Assembly: GCA_021904315.1 (NCBI GenBank)
Contig: CM038922.1
Location: 9,895,347 to 9,959,346, forward strand
Length of the DNA stretch: 64,000 nt
Reading direction: 5' to 3'
Origin: Sphagnum magellanicum
Taxonomy: Eukaryota; Streptophyta; Sphagnopsida; Sphagnales; Sphagnaceae
Numbering within the stretch: the stretch's first letter is position 1; the number at the start of each line of letters is the position of its first letter. The translations under genes and the position numbers were made by a program. Under the pieces are notes generated by a model that made no database searches, had not been told where the DNA came from, and worked only from the letters and a program-made list of their open reading frames with translations. Below, one piece after another: positions 49,701 to 63,156 of this stretch.

Positions 49701-52044
49701 CAAGGAAGGTATACAACCTGACCCTGGGAAAATTCAGGCAGTGTTACACTTCCCACCACCGAGGAATGTGACAAATGTGAAGTCATTTCTGGGTTTGACA
49801 GGATACTATCGGAAGTACGTTAAAGGATACTCGACTATAGCAGGGCCATTGTTTGCTTTGACCCGAAAAGATGTGGCATTTGTGTGGGACGTGAACTGTG
49901 AGTAGGCTTACCAGACACTGAAGACAACGCTGGTAAATGCGCCTATATTCACACGTCCGGATTTCAAGCGAACCTTCTGGTTGGATGTAGACTGGTCACC
50001 CAAAGGCGTGGGAGCAATACTATCACAGAAGGATGGGAAGTTTGAGAGGGTAGTGGCTTATGCCAGTAAGAGCCTGACAGAGGCTCAGAGAAAGTTCCAT
50101 CCAATGGAGGGAGAGTGTTACGCTCTAATCTGGGGTGTGATGCACTTCCGGTAGTACCTACATATGAAGCATTTCATTCTACGGACGGATCATAAGCCAC
50201 TGGAATGGCTGGCAACCGTTTCAGATGCACATGGCAGAAGAGGGAGATGGGTAGGCCTTTTACAAGACTTCAGTTTCAAGATTATGCACCGACCAGGACT
50301 CAAGCATGCCAATGCGGATGCACTAAATAGGAACCCAGTCGGATCAGCTGATGATGATGATGACTTTGGTGAAGGGATTCAAGATACCACAGTCGATGCA
50401 TCAGGGGAAGAGAGGGAGTTGTTGTATGTTCGAAAGGGGGAAAAGACAGAATGGATAGGAGTTGCGAGGAAAGAGGGGAAGTTCATCCAGCATGAAGCAT
50501 GCTGTTTCGGCATCAACCACAGGATTGGTGCAAACCACCATCACTTGTACATGCTCGACGTAGCTACCGAGCAGGAACCGCCTGAGGAATCGGCCCCTAC
50601 CGAAGGATCAATCGCCACACAGGATGTACAACAGAAAGAACTGTCAGTGGCAATCAAGAGGAAGAGACCTCAGTATTTGGACAAGCAGCAGCAGTTGGAA
50701 TTGGTTCTTGTTGCTCAGGAACTGTTTGAACTTGGGGACCCTGATTTGAGCCCCACAGGTTCGGATGATGAGGACGAGTGTGCGGTAAGGGTAGGATGTA
50801 TGGACATATGGCAGGATATGGATTGTTTGACACTCTTGAAGGAGGGTGTGTTGGCCGATACTGGGAATCTAGAGGAGAACAGGAGGATCAGAAGAAGAGT
50901 GAGTAATTACTGCTAGAAGGAGCAGAAGCTCTTTTTCAAGAATCTAGTTGTACCCAGACCTGAAGAGAGGCTGCCTCTGGTGAGACAGATGCATGAAGAT
51001 ATAGGGCATTTCGGGGAACACCGGACATTGGCAGAGATCCGCCGAAGATACTTCTGGCACTCTCGTACTGCAGATGTCAGGGCTGTGGTTAGGGAATGCC
51101 AACAATGCCAATTAGCGAAGAGCTCGGGCAGCGTGCGATCAGGAGACGAACACTTGAAAAGCATCTCGGTGCATGATTTATTCTACAGAATCGCACTAGA
51201 TATGGCTGGACCTTTGCCTGAAACTAAGTCGGGCAACAAATACATCCTTGTGGCCATTGACCACTATTCGAAGTGGTGTGAAGCTAAGGTTGTGGCTGAT
51301 CATGGGGCAAAAACAGCAGCCAGATTCTTAGAAGATGAAATTATTTGTAGATATGGAGTTCCCAGATTTGTACTTACTGACAATGGGGGTGAATGGGCTG
51401 CAGAATTTGACACTATGTGCGAGGACTATGCAATTCAGCACCAACGCACGGCCCCGCATTGGCCTTAATGCAATGGGATGGCTGAGCGCATTATCCAAAC
51501 CATCAAACGTGGCATCACTGTGCTGGCTGCAAATCCTGCCAACGTGAATTGTTGGGATGAGCAGTTAGCCAAGGTTCTATTTGGGTACCGATGTGGTATC
51601 CAATCTAGCACGAAATTCTCCCCATTCATGATCCTCACTGGTCGGACGCCACGATTGAGAGCTGACAACTTTCTGCAGACACTAACTGCTGAAACGGATG
51701 AAAGTGAGAATGTGGAAGTTCTTGCGACACAATTTTTCCAGAAAGTAGAACTCATTGCAAGTCTTCATGATGATGTTCTGGTCAATGTGGAACAGGCACA
51801 GAGGAGACAAAAGAAGAACTATGCTGCCAGGAATGGTAAGCACTTGTTCGAGGGCTTGATTGCAGGATCAACGATGGTAAAGATGAAGAAGCCAGGAAAG
51901 AGGCGGGCCCTGATTGCGAGCTGGGAGGGTCCCTACAGGTTCATTGGGCACCCTGATGGAAAGGGAAATCTGGATTTTGAAGAAGGTTGTAGGATGTGTA
52001 TTGTTCAAGATACGGATGGTAACCAGTGGGAGAGGTCTCGTTGA
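46780..52044 (+). pseudogene. gag-pro-pol of element 2, one frame with eight nonsense codons
   Basis: A single frame of 1,755 codons runs from MTSPQGLDDLFWGRD to NQWERSR without frameshifts. Gag ends in three zinc knuckles (CQICQAGDHKTTNC; CAKCGMPHRTENC, one residue short; CTFCTGLGHSEDRC). Protease has DTGAS (near residue 439) and VLLGLDFL. RT has MPFGLKNATSTF and FVDDL (near 924); RNase H has RTDHKPLEWL. Integrase has an HHCC finger (HEDIGHFGEH...CQQCQ) and the D, D, E residues in ALDMAGPLP, LTDNGGEW and GMAERI. Stops are TAG 47080, TAG 48364, TGA 49240, TAG 49342, TAG 49903, TAG 50152, TAG 50914 and TAA 51466. Most sit where a Gln or Arg codon is expected. As it stands it cannot make full-length Pol. 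Confidence 0.92.
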
Positions 52045-52104
52045 GACCTACAAATCTATTATGCTGCACCTGACTAATTAAGCTGAGGGACTCAGCTGTT
52101 TAAC

Positions 52105-52114
52105 AAGGGAGGGG
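52105..52114 (+). promoter_or_regulatory. Polypurine tract of element 2
   Basis: AAGGGAGGGG, followed by TCACATA, lies just before the 3' LTR, the expected position of the plus-strand primer. Confidence 0.7.
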
Positions 52115-52121
52115 TCACATA

Positions 52122-52914
52122 TGTGGTGTGAAAAGAGGTAGTATAAAATCTGATCGAATCCTAGGGTTTGCGTCAAGCGACTTAGTGTGGCGGCGCTCCA
52201 TAATGGACTGCATAGAATTGCATGGCTTTTCCTTTGAGCTATGCATTGGATTGGGTATGGCGGCTTGTATTGATGAAGGGAGATGGCAAGTCGGCGAAAG
52301 GAGGATCGGATCAGGATGACAAGGAAGATTTTGGGGAGGCTTCTGGGAGAAGCAACGGAGGTCCGAGAAAGAAAGATCAGAGGACCGTTTTGGAAAAAGA
52401 TTTTTTGGCTGTGTAGAAGATAGAATCGAGATAGCTAGAGAAAGTATCAGGCGGTTTTTGGGGAAGAATCGATAGAAGAAAATACTCTGTAGTCAGGAGC
52501 GAGGCTCAGTTCTTTCTTTTTCCGCTGCGTTGGGTAAATCTAGTCAAGCATCTGCTGCAAAGGAACTTCAGGAGAGAGAGACGATGAGAGGTTTAAGCTA
52601 GATTGTTGAAGTTCTGTGATTTGGGAGAGAGCTTGTGCTCTCGGGTGTAATTACTTGGTGAATATTGAATGGAATTGTTCTTTGGCTGGCATCTGCGAGT
52701 GTGCTAGCAAAACAAGAGTCTGTACTTCCGAAGGTCTGCCTGTTGTTGTGTGTGTTCATGATGCGTAGTCTATAGACCTCGGGATTAGTAGATAGATCAG
52801 GTCCTTTGAGGAGTCTGGTGATGTCTGTGCAAGATGTCAAATCAGAACATGGTTATGGTGTAACCCCAGGGGTTCGATGGTGTTGGCTGTAAGTTTGGAC
52901 ACCTCCTTTTTGGT
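52122..52914 (+). repeat. 3' LTR of element 2
   Basis: Partner of 45088-45880, same length. After TTTTTGGT the sequence diverges from the internal region into host DNA (CACAGCATGTTACAAGG). Confidence 0.88.
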
Positions 52915-55860
52915 CACAGCATGTTACAAGGAATCTAATAATAATTTATAATTTGAACAATAACATTATGAATATTTTCCACCATGCCTTCAACCAACAT
53001 TGACATTAAAGCACACTCCATAAGAAGTCCCTTCATAGCATAAAACATCTCTTTTTCATCCACCAAAGCTTCCACCATTTTATTAAAAATAGGATGGAAA
53101 CAAAATTCCATTTTATCCAACCCACTCACACTAAGTACCATTTCTAGAAGTGAAAAATGGTACATCACAAATAAGGGATTCGCATGAAATGTAGCTAATC
53201 TTTAGTTTACATCATTAAAATTATGTTTATTTCTAAAGTTTCATGAATGTTTAATACATTTATATACCAGAATGTTTATAACACATCAATGTAAAATGTT
53301 GATAAATTTGAAAGTAATCCAATAAGTATAAAATATTTAAAACGCTAGTTTTGAGGCATTATAACCAATGTTTAATTTACCATTTTAGCACTAGTTAAAA
53401 ATGATTTAAGTAGTATTTGGCTAACCTTGCATTGTCATATTAGCTTATCGCTATAAACTCAAGATTCCATGTGAAGACTTTCAAGGTGCACTTCAAGAGC
53501 ATTAATATGTGGAATGTACCTAAAAGCAACATACAACCTCTTAATAATTATTTAGAACCCCATGGTGAACATGGAAATTTACAACTAAAAGACATAAAAA
53601 ATGTACAAGAAAGAAAACAAGCAAAAGAAAAGAAACATATTTGGTATCATAATTTATAAACCTCCAAGTTTTTTGTTATGAAAGGTTCTTACCAACTTCA
53701 TCATTTTCTTGCCCATTCAATTAAATGATAAATTTTGTAGAATCTTGTAAAAAATCTCAATTGACTTTGTTATTTGAAAATCTTGTAATGATGGAGTCCA
53801 AACCAAAGGAAGCTTTTGAATACACTAGTTGATAACAAAACCCACTTAACAAAAAATCACATACATCAAGTGCAAAAAGTGTGAAGGTTAGAATTATGAT
53901 GACACTTGGGTGTGAATATCCATCTAGGAGCTAAAAACCATGTTAGATAGTGATGAAAATATTGAACTTTTTTACATATGTTTTTTTTTGACATTTTAAA
54001 ATTATGTTAATAATTCCAAGTAGTGTTAAATGAATAATATGAATGTGGAGGAATTCAAATTTAAAATTCATTAAATTAAATTTTGTGTTTTGGTTTTAGT
54101 ATAAGACATTTGAACTTGAACATGTGTTGTCTTAGATTGTAATAACATAATTTTGATGGCAAAAAATTTAGATGATAATAACCTATTACCTACATTAAAA
54201 AAGATTCATAATTTAAAAAATATGGAATTTGAAATTTTTAGAAATTCAAAGTATTTTTCAAAATTTCAAGAATCCTTTACCACATGTAAATGGGGTGTAA
54301 TGTACATGACATATAAAAAAAGTTGTATTTTATGATACAAGAAACAAAAACCTAAAGTAGTTAAGATATTTTGGTATGATTCAAAATTATGATAAATTTT
54401 GAAAATGAAATGCAAAATTTACACATTTTTAAAAATCATATTTATTCAAAAATGATTAACAAAAAACATGTGATCTATTGGGGTAGCTATATGTATTTTT
54501 AATAACAAGTTGCAAAATATTTCATTCAAAAATTCTTTCATATGAAAAAGTGAAAAAAAACTAAAAATCACTCACATTCTTTTTGTAAACAATCCTATTG
54601 GCTCCTTTGTGTGTACTTGAAACCACTTGGAATTTGCCATATGCCCCATCTGAAGCTTTGCATCCATGGTTGTCCTTGACTTCCTTTTTTCTCTTGGAGT
54701 TATTGTCTTTTCTTTCACCCTCAAAACTACCCACACAACTGGTAATGTCTTCCCACTTGAAGGAAAAGTATATACGATGATAGTCAACCATAGTTTGACC
54801 ATGATCACAAGTTGTAACAAAGTGGTTAATTTCAATTGTGTTGCAAGTGGTGTAGCTTTAGCATTGAGTGGGCAACTATTTTGTAATTGGTGTACGGTGT
54901 TGTTGCGTACAATCATGCCATGTGTACGGTTAGGTAAGGGTCCATAACATTTGGAATTTGTAACTTGTTTGCAACTAAAAGTCAACTAAATTAGCTAATT
55001 TTACAACTAAGTTACAATTAAATATGCCACTATGGTTTCACTACATAACTACTACTTATCCACTATTTTGGAATTAGAATGTTCAACTCATCTATGTGGC
55101 AACTCATACTATTAAAAGATTTACAAATTGTGTAATTCATTGAAAGTGTAAATGCAAGCCTTTAGTTGGATTGGAATGATGTATTAAAGTGTTTATGAGT
55201 ATGTACATATGATATCTTTGTCAATACACTTCAAACTTTTTAAAACTAGATTATTAAATGTTTCATTAATATGAGTTGATTCTTTTATTGATTTAATTAC
55301 TTAAAATAATTCATTTTCATAATTATCTAAATAACTAAAATTTAAGTACTGTAATAAATATTATAGTCCTATTTTTTGTGATTGATGTTCAATTGTTGTG
55401 TTAATAATATTTCACTACACTGGAATTCACAATATTATGTTGGTATACATAAATATCAAACCATGAATTTCATGAAAGGTGAAAGTTTATTTTTGAATTG
55501 AAATTAAAAGCAATGTATATATTTTATTAAACATTCAATAAGGGTGTACATATGAATATGTCTTTATATACCTCGATGTGTTTTACTCAAATTCATGTTT
55601 ATTATTTAATATTTCATAATGAATTATTTGTTACTAATTTTCAAATTAACAATTAATATGTATTATATTTATTTACCATGAACTAATAGATTGCTATAAA
55701 TAATAAATTATTCATATGAATTCATTAATCAAATTTGATTAATTAGCATTTAAGTAATTCAAATAATAAATAAATAAATATCTAATAGCAAATTATTTAA
55801 ACTAACTAATTAATTAAATTAATTTTAGATAAAATTTTTTGTTAATGTAGGTGAGTAATT
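52915..55860. other. AT-rich gene desert, first part
   Basis: No convincing gene. Two overlapping minus-strand frames at about 54561-54985 are open for up to 137 codons but resemble nothing I know. The composition is strongly AT. Confidence 0.5.
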
Positions 55861-55879
55861 ATTGAATTTTATTTGAATT

Positions 55880-56000
55880 CAGATCATCAAATTCAACATA
55901 ATTAATTATCTAATAGTTATTTGAATAATTAATCATCTAATAATTATTTTGATAATTAATTATCTGATACTTATTTTGATAATTATTTATTTGAATCAAT
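55880..56000. repeat. AT-rich irregular tandem repeat of AATTAATTATCTAATA units
   Basis: Units of about 28 bases of the form ATAATTAATTATCTRATAsTTATTTTG repeat roughly four times, each diverged. Similar fragments continue to about 56080. Confidence 0.6.
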
Positions 56001-59000
56001 CAACTAAATAATTATCTGAATTATATTAATTAATGCATATAATCAATATAGATAATTAATTATCAGATATTTAATTCAAATAATTAGGTCAAATGATTAA
56101 TAATAAATTTCAAATTAATTACAAAATTAAATCAAACAAAAAACATGTGGGATTTCTTTTTGTAATTACAATTCAATTACAACTAGGGTGCAATTAAAAA
56201 ATTTAACCTATTTGTTTTGTTTTCAATATCTCATTTCACAAACTATATAAAAAAGGTGTCTCCTTTTGCATTTTCACATTAAAATACATGTGGCATGTTG
56301 GGATGAGTTCATAAGAGCTTAACCCTAAAGGCAAAACATATAACAAATTAAAAAACTTATGTGGCTACCATTGAATTTGCCCATTTTTTTAGTATTCTAC
56401 TTTCTTATCATAGCTATGACATTCTTGGTGCGAGAATGTTATGAAAGCCCAAAGAAGCAAGAATTTTAACGAATTTTATAGATCAACCAGTGTAATTTGG
56501 TAAACATTCGCGGGTCAAGAATGTTTTGACAAGGTGCTAAATGAAGAATTTTAAAGAATTTTAATGTGCAAAATGAAGAATGTCATAGCTATGTTTCTTA
56601 TCTACCTACTTGCCTACCTAAATAAGTAGGTCCTACTTTTCTACCTACCTAGATAGTAAATAAGTGGTTAGGTAAGTAGGTAGGTTGGAGCTATACCAAC
56701 TTACCTACCTATGGCTATGTACCGACCTACCTATATATATATATATATATATATTTGAAATTCAATTAATATGCCAAATGGCAACTTTGATTGTGCCATG
56801 TGTCATAATCCAAGACCATCTAAAATGAATAATCATAATGGATGATGGATATCAATATTTCAAAAAAATCACGAAAAATCCTCATAGTGCCACATGATAA
56901 ATTTGGATGGATGGATGAAAAATAATGTTAATATCACATTATGATTGTAGTCATAAGGGAGTTGCGTAGTAGTTGAAAATGAGTTGTTGCAACAAAGTTG
57001 TAATGAGTTGCACCATATATACGGTAAGTTGCAAATGTTTGATGCAACTCAAAAATTGAATTACAAGGCCACTTGCAAAACACCTCTTTTTTTCATAATG
57101 TATCTCAAAATAAATTTACATCCTACAATATTTTTCCCTTAAATGGACATCATTAGACATGGATGAAAGTTGAACATCATTTGCATGAATAAAATGTGAA
57201 TGGATGCATAAATGATGAAATCAAATGGAATGTTATCAAACTTGGAAACATATGTAATTGTCCAACCATGTGTGGCATAAAAGTAACGATTAGATTCCAT
57301 TGCGAGGTAAATGCACAAGTTGATCATGAAAATTCTTGTTATGGATTACAAATTTGCATGAAATCCTTTTGAAGTTTTTTTCAATTAACAATTGCAATTT
57401 AAAGTCCACATCATTAAGTTAAAAGGTTTTGTGCATTCACATAATAAATTCAATTTAATCAAGGAATTCATTAATGAATTACTATTTTGGACAATGGATT
57501 CATTTGATGATGAAGGAGTATTTATATCAACTAGTATTCATTATGGACTTCAAATCACATAATGTAAAATTCAAGACAATGAAAGATATTCTTGACATTG
57601 GAGCCCTTTAAGTGCATTGAATTTATAAATTTTTCAACAACTTCCATTTTTTATTAATTTTTTTCAATTGGTCATAAGTTCAACATTTTGGAATTTGATT
57701 TCTTGATTGTTGGGATTTGGCCTTTTATATGCAATTTTTTATGGCAATTGTTGGTCTACAAATAGATTAATTGACTTGGCAACTTGTAGTAATATACAAA
57801 TTAAGTTTTGGCAATTTGCTCACTTGCAAATTGATTTGTGTTTTATTTGTCAACTTTTTATGCTTCTGCATGCTACTTAGTTGCCTTTTAGTGGTATGCT
57901 ACGATGGAGTTCAAACATTAGAAAGGAATTTCCAACACCACATATTATTCATGAAATTTTGATCATGATGCAAACCCTTATTTTATCAAGAAAATAGAAA
58001 TGTGAAAATAAGCTTTTTGACTAGGCAAGGTGAGCAAAACAAAACATTTTAATTTAAAGGTAAAAACATACTAGAATGGACTAAAATTGACATTTCATAG
58101 GCCCTTTTGAAGGTCCATGTCCTTTATATTTTTATTGCATTTTAAACCTCATGAATTAGTTTTTTTTTCAAATTTGTTGAAATGATGTTAAAGTTAACAT
58201 ATTTTTTCATATTGGAGTTCACCATTCATATTTGACCATTTAAAAAAAATTATAAATGGAATATGATCATAAATAAATAAAAAATTAACTTAATTTTTTG
58301 ACCTTAAATGTTATTAACCTTCAAAAGTCCTATGTCTTTAAAATTTGTAAAACATTGTACAAACACATTGTGAGATAAAAATCCATATTCAATTTTAAAT
58401 GGAGTCGTGCAATCCATATTTTAAAACATCTAGGATTGACCATTCATTATTTTATCATTAGTTTGTTGTTAAAACATTTCATGTGTTAGCTTCACATAAA
58501 TGAATCCCTTTTTGTAATATCGAATAAAAGTTCAATATTCTATGTAATAACAACTAGAATACTACCATTAAAATAGTCCATTCCATCCATTATAATTTGC
58601 AACTACCCTTGACAAAACTTCATGTATTCAAACTTTCAAACACATTTTCAACTTGTCAAAACTAAAATGAAAAAATGAACTTCCACATGAAAGTTTAGAA
58701 TTAAAGGACCACATTCACATAACAAAATAGTTTAAGGAATAAATACTCTTCCTTTAGTTACTATGTTTGGATGACCATTAAAAATTTAAGATGTCATCAA
58801 ATTAACATGACAAAGGAATTTAAAAACAAAATGGGCCTAAACTCCTAAATACTATTTTACTATTTTTTATGTTATAATCTCCAACCTAATTATATCCTAT
58901 GTTGTTTAATTATTTTCAAATCATATATTCAAACTTGAGAATCCAAACTATTGATTTCAATGACTAAATTAAGGATTTAAAAAAATCAATGTACATCTTA

Positions 59001-61556
59001 ATATTTTGGTCTTCAACATCCCTCCAAAATGTCTTCCTTTGTATCAATGTCACCACATCACATTCCATTCCCAAAAAAATCATTAAAATGGGCATTATAT
59101 GAAGTTGCATTAAGTTCACACTCATATGTTAAGGATTGTGATTAGGTTTGTTGCATTATTTTGAAATTGATTTTGTATTGAAATGATGACATTTTATGCT
59201 CAAAATTTTAATTGGATTTTACAAGTATTATAACTTAGTTAGATGGGTCCCTTTTAAATATTTAATTCCTTTTCTCAAATTCACACTATACCAAGCATAC
59301 CCTTTTCCTCATAGCAATCACCATTAACACATTGAAAACTAGATTGTCTACTATGCCATTGAATCTAAATAGTAGTTAATGATGTTTCTCCCTAAGAGAA
59401 ACAACATGGGAACAAATTATTTAGTCAATGAAATCCTATTGGCCATAATCTTTTTCATTTGTTGATTTTAAACTAAATGCCCAAATTAGTTAGGAATTTT
59501 TTTAATTATGAAACATAGTAAAAGTAACCCAAATTCAAAATTTGAAATTAATTAACTATTTTGGCTAGACACCATGGATTGAATTTATCATACCCAAATT
59601 ATGTCAACCATGGCAACTTGAAATAGGTGTTTGTTCATTCATTACACACTTTTGAAATGGAACATAATTTTAATTTAGGTCTTACATGGTCAATTAGGGG
59701 CAGTTTTGCAAGTGAAGTAATAGGGGAAAATGGCAATTGGGTGTAAATGCAATAACACTAACCATAGATGCTCAAGTGGATGAGTCTTTTGAAAACAATG
59801 GGTTAGTTATTCAAGCTTATGTGACAAAACATGAATGAATATTCAATGATATATAGGCCTACATGCAAGTTCTTTTATTCTTACGTGTAACAACAATGTC
59901 ATATTATATTATTATGTAACGGTGTATTTTAATTATTTTGATGAATATGTCATTTACAATAATCAATTCAAGTCATTTTAAAACATGAAAAATAAATAAA
60001 GTATTGGTTACTTTACTTTAAAATGCTTTTGGGTACTTTATTAAACCTTGGATTCATTTAAAACTTATCCAGTTATGCTTACAATATATTTCAAACATTG
60101 TTGAATAAACACATGAAACCTTTCAACACTTACTTAAATCATTGTTTCAAAAAGTGAAAAATTAAACAATGATTACACATGTAATGGTTCATGTTATTGA
60201 ATTGGCCTATTATTATTTATATTAATTGATATTGAGGTGCATCCCGAAGTTAAATTTAAAATTATTATTTTTAAAGGATTGGCCTAGCACAAAAAAATTT
60301 AAATAAATAAATAAAATAAAATAAAATAAAATCTGAAACTTTGTACACTCCCCCAAATGAAAGTTTGCACTCCCAACTTAGAAGTATACAATACTTCCCT
60401 TTGGCCCACTTGTACATATGCTTGAGAGTTCAACTTTGGGCAAAGTTTGTGGAATGAATTGTGTTGCTATTGGGAACATCTTGGGGAACTTGAGAAAACA
60501 TGCTGATAACACATTGAGAACCTCATCAAAACTTGGTATGCACACACATCAAAACACACATTCAGAACATCAAAATACACAATACCCTTAACCCACTCTT
60601 ACCCTTCCCCCCACCCCTCCCCCCCCCCCCAACCCAACCCAACCCAACCTTTGACTAACCCACCCCTCTTTTTGTAATGGGTACCTATTTACTATTTAGT
60701 ATTCATATTTAGTATTCATTTGATTGAAGGCTTCCTATATTGGATAGAATCAAAATTTTGTTCTCTGACATTAATGGGAGTCTACCAAACATTGACCCCA
60801 CATGTACAAAGTCAAGGCTTAAAAAATAGCTCATTTAAGAGAGAGCCCTTGGGAAGTGGAAAAACTCAGATTTAGATCAAGTCCCATGATCTATTGTGGC
60901 AGGTTCAGGAGTCAGGACTTGTAACCTTCTTGTTAGTTGATCATGGTAAGTATGGTGGTAAGAGACTAAAGAACTAAAGACTAAAGACTGGTGGTATACA
61001 CACTATACTACCCTTCATTGGGTATGTGACCCTTTGAACTCCAGATCTTGATTTCTGGTCTCCACTGATGAGCCTCCATAAGTTGGGGATCAGAAACACA
61101 GTATGGCAGGGTCTCACTTCCCTCTCTCTCTCTCTTCCATCTCTCTCTCTCTCCTGGCTGTGCCTGCTTGCCAACTTGCACTTTCAAACAAACCCATAAC
61201 AGCAACTAAGTCATGTTTTCTTAACCAACAATACTTGAAAACCAATAATGGAGTTATCCATAACGTCACCCTGTCTCCACCTTGTCTTTGGGCCTGCTTT
61301 CAGCCCCTTGTCTCCTTTTTCAGGGTATCTGTAAAAGTAAGGAAATTTTATTAAATCTCAGTATGAAATGCTGAAACTAAGGTGCAAAGTTTGGAACTAA
61401 TTATAGTACTTGTACAGGTAGGAGCAGTGAAATTATATGTAGCAGCAGCAGCAGCGGAGGCGCTTAGGAAAAAGGAAAGACAGGATCAAAATTGGTGGAA
61501 AAACTAGTTGGGGTCCCAGTTATTTTGTTTTGTAAAATTTTCATTCCCAGTTACAC
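56001..61556. other. AT-rich gene desert, second part
   Basis: No supported gene. A degenerate CTAC/GTAG tetranucleotide tract lies at about 56590-56735, followed by an (AT)n run. A C-rich tract with CAACC repeats lies at about 60605-60650, and a (CT)n run near 61118-61153. Otherwise nothing is recognisable. Confidence 0.5.
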
Positions 61557-61773
61557 ATTTGATGCCCTGTTATGCCGAAACTGACTATTCTCGGCCCCTA
61601 ATAGGGGAACTATATATATATTGGGCTCTCCAGAGTCCAGATGTACCAATAAGTCTAATAGATGATGTAAATTGTACCAACATCTGGACTCTGGAGAGCC
61701 CAATATATATATATACATATAGTTCCGCTATTTGGGCGAGAACAGTCAGTTTTGGCATAATAGGGCATCAAAT
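61557..61773. mobile_element. 217-bp foldback (MITE-like) hairpin element
   Basis: Arms of about 90 bases (61557-61643 and 61681-61773) are inverted copies around a 37-base loop. Shared arm phrases are TTTGATGCCCT.TTATGCC, AAACTGACT.TTCTCG, GGAACTATAT and ATTGGGCTCTCCAGAGTCCA. The near-complete palindrome suggests a young foldback MITE. A long-hairpin small-RNA precursor is an alternative. Confidence 0.75.
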
Positions 61774-62612
61774 TTTATATATATATGCAAATAGATGATG
61801 AGGGGAAAAAAAAAGGTCTGCAGAATGGAACTGCAATAGCCCATCATCTTGTCATGAATCATGATGATAAGTATTACCAGTTTTGGGTTGGGGCCATGAT
61901 GACCTCAACTGTAGCAACTCTGTTGTAGTTCTTGTAAAGTTTGTTGTGTCTGGACATGCAACTACAACTGATAGGCATGAAAGTACCCAATAGAATCATA
62001 ATAATAATAATAATATAATACATTCTTTTTTACTTACACAATCTACTCATCTGTTATATTCTTATTATTATTATTATTATTCCTATCTGAGGCCTCTCTA
62101 GTCCTACCACTCATTTGGTGTGGCAAAAATCATGATGGGAGGGTGGGGATGTTGGGAAGCAGTTTGGTGCAATGTAAGTGAGTACTCACTCAATCATTTG
62201 ATCTCACTTACCAATGGAAAAACATAAACAATGCAACACAAACAGAAAGCCCCTGTTTTTTCCCCCCTCTCTACTACCGGAGTACCTTGCCAGCTTCAAC
62301 ACATGTTTGTTGAATAATTAATTAATTAATTTTTGAAATTTTCATTTTGACGAATGAAATATTTTTTTGATCTTTTAATATTTTCCTTCAAAATTATTTT
62401 TTGGGGTTGAAATTTTCAATATTTCTGAAAATAATATAATTAGTGTGGAAGCTGCCAAGGTGGTGAGTGCCCAAGTTGGCAAGTGAGTGAGTTGAGTACC
62501 TTCATTATACTCAGTCAGAACTGGCTTCCATATTGAGTTAGCCTACTCAGCTTTAGTTTGGACTCTTTAGAGTCTTGAGAGACCACCACATTTGTTGGAC
62601 ATGTTTAGGGTT
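61774..62612. other. Intergenic with paired triplet microsatellites
   Basis: (AAT)n at about 61997-62017 is followed 45 bases later by its complement (TTA)n at about 62061-62081, so the two could pair. No gene. Confidence 0.5.
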
Positions 62613-62647
62613 TAGGGTTTAACCCTAAACCCTAAACCAACCCACAT
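62613..62647. repeat. Head-to-head telomere-repeat palindrome
   Basis: Two and a half TTTAGGG units meet two and a half CCCTAAA units with one central T, making a 35-base near-perfect palindrome of the plant telomere sequence. It is interstitial, with ordinary sequence on both sides. Confidence 0.9.
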
Positions 62648-63125
62648 ATTGAACCGAACCAGGTACCAATTTTGGGTACCGCCAAGTATTTGCAACCAGT
62701 GTTTGATGGTTATTAGAGACATGAACGGACCATTGGATGTTATCATGGAGGTTCTTAGGGTTCATGACCACGGTTCTCAACAACCAAATAACCCAAAGTA
62801 AAAGCACCTGCTATATACCCAGGGGTAAGGGGTTCGTTTGTGAAAACTAGGATCAACGGTTCTCTGATTCTGAAACATTTTAAAAGAACTGAAATCGACG
62901 GTTCTTTATAAACTCAAATAACCGCACAACACTTGTGAAGTCTTGTGAGTGAAGTGAGTTGAAATGTCTAGTAAAAGTTACCTTGGATCTTCCCCTTTGT
63001 ATTACAACAAATTTAAGGGCTAAAGAAGTTTATTGTCAGAAAAGTTCCTATTTCTGGTCCTAGCAATTAAGGGAAAAAAATTCCTCTTCGCACAATGTTT
63101 TTCATTTACAGCAAGTGCAATAATG

Positions 63126-63156
<31 letters not shown>

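Larger units (their letters stand above)
45088..52914 (+). mobile_element. Younger Ty3/gypsy LTR retrotransposon (element 2)
   Basis: Two LTRs of 793 bp (45088-45880 and 52122-52914) start TGTGGTGTGAAAAGAGG and differ at only about 12 positions by eye, roughly 1.5%. A tRNA-iMet-type primer-binding site TGGTATCAGAGC lies at 45877-45888, and a polypurine tract (AAGGGAGGGG, 52105-52114) precedes the 3' LTR. The order protease-RT-RNase H-integrase is Ty3/gypsy; the integrase C-terminus has a GPY module (WEGPYRF) but no chromodomain. I could not identify a clean target duplication, so the exact LTR ends are uncertain by a few bases. Confidence 0.93.

Noticed and set aside
51478..52044. Chromodomain at the integrase C-terminus of element 2
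   Set aside because: The GPY module is present (WEGPYRF), but the frame ends soon after it without chromodomain aromatic residues.
54561..54985. Two overlapping minus-strand frames, possibly a transposase remnant
   Set aside because: No recognisable motif, no flanking terminal repeats, and strongly AT-rich surroundings. Not enough to call a gene.
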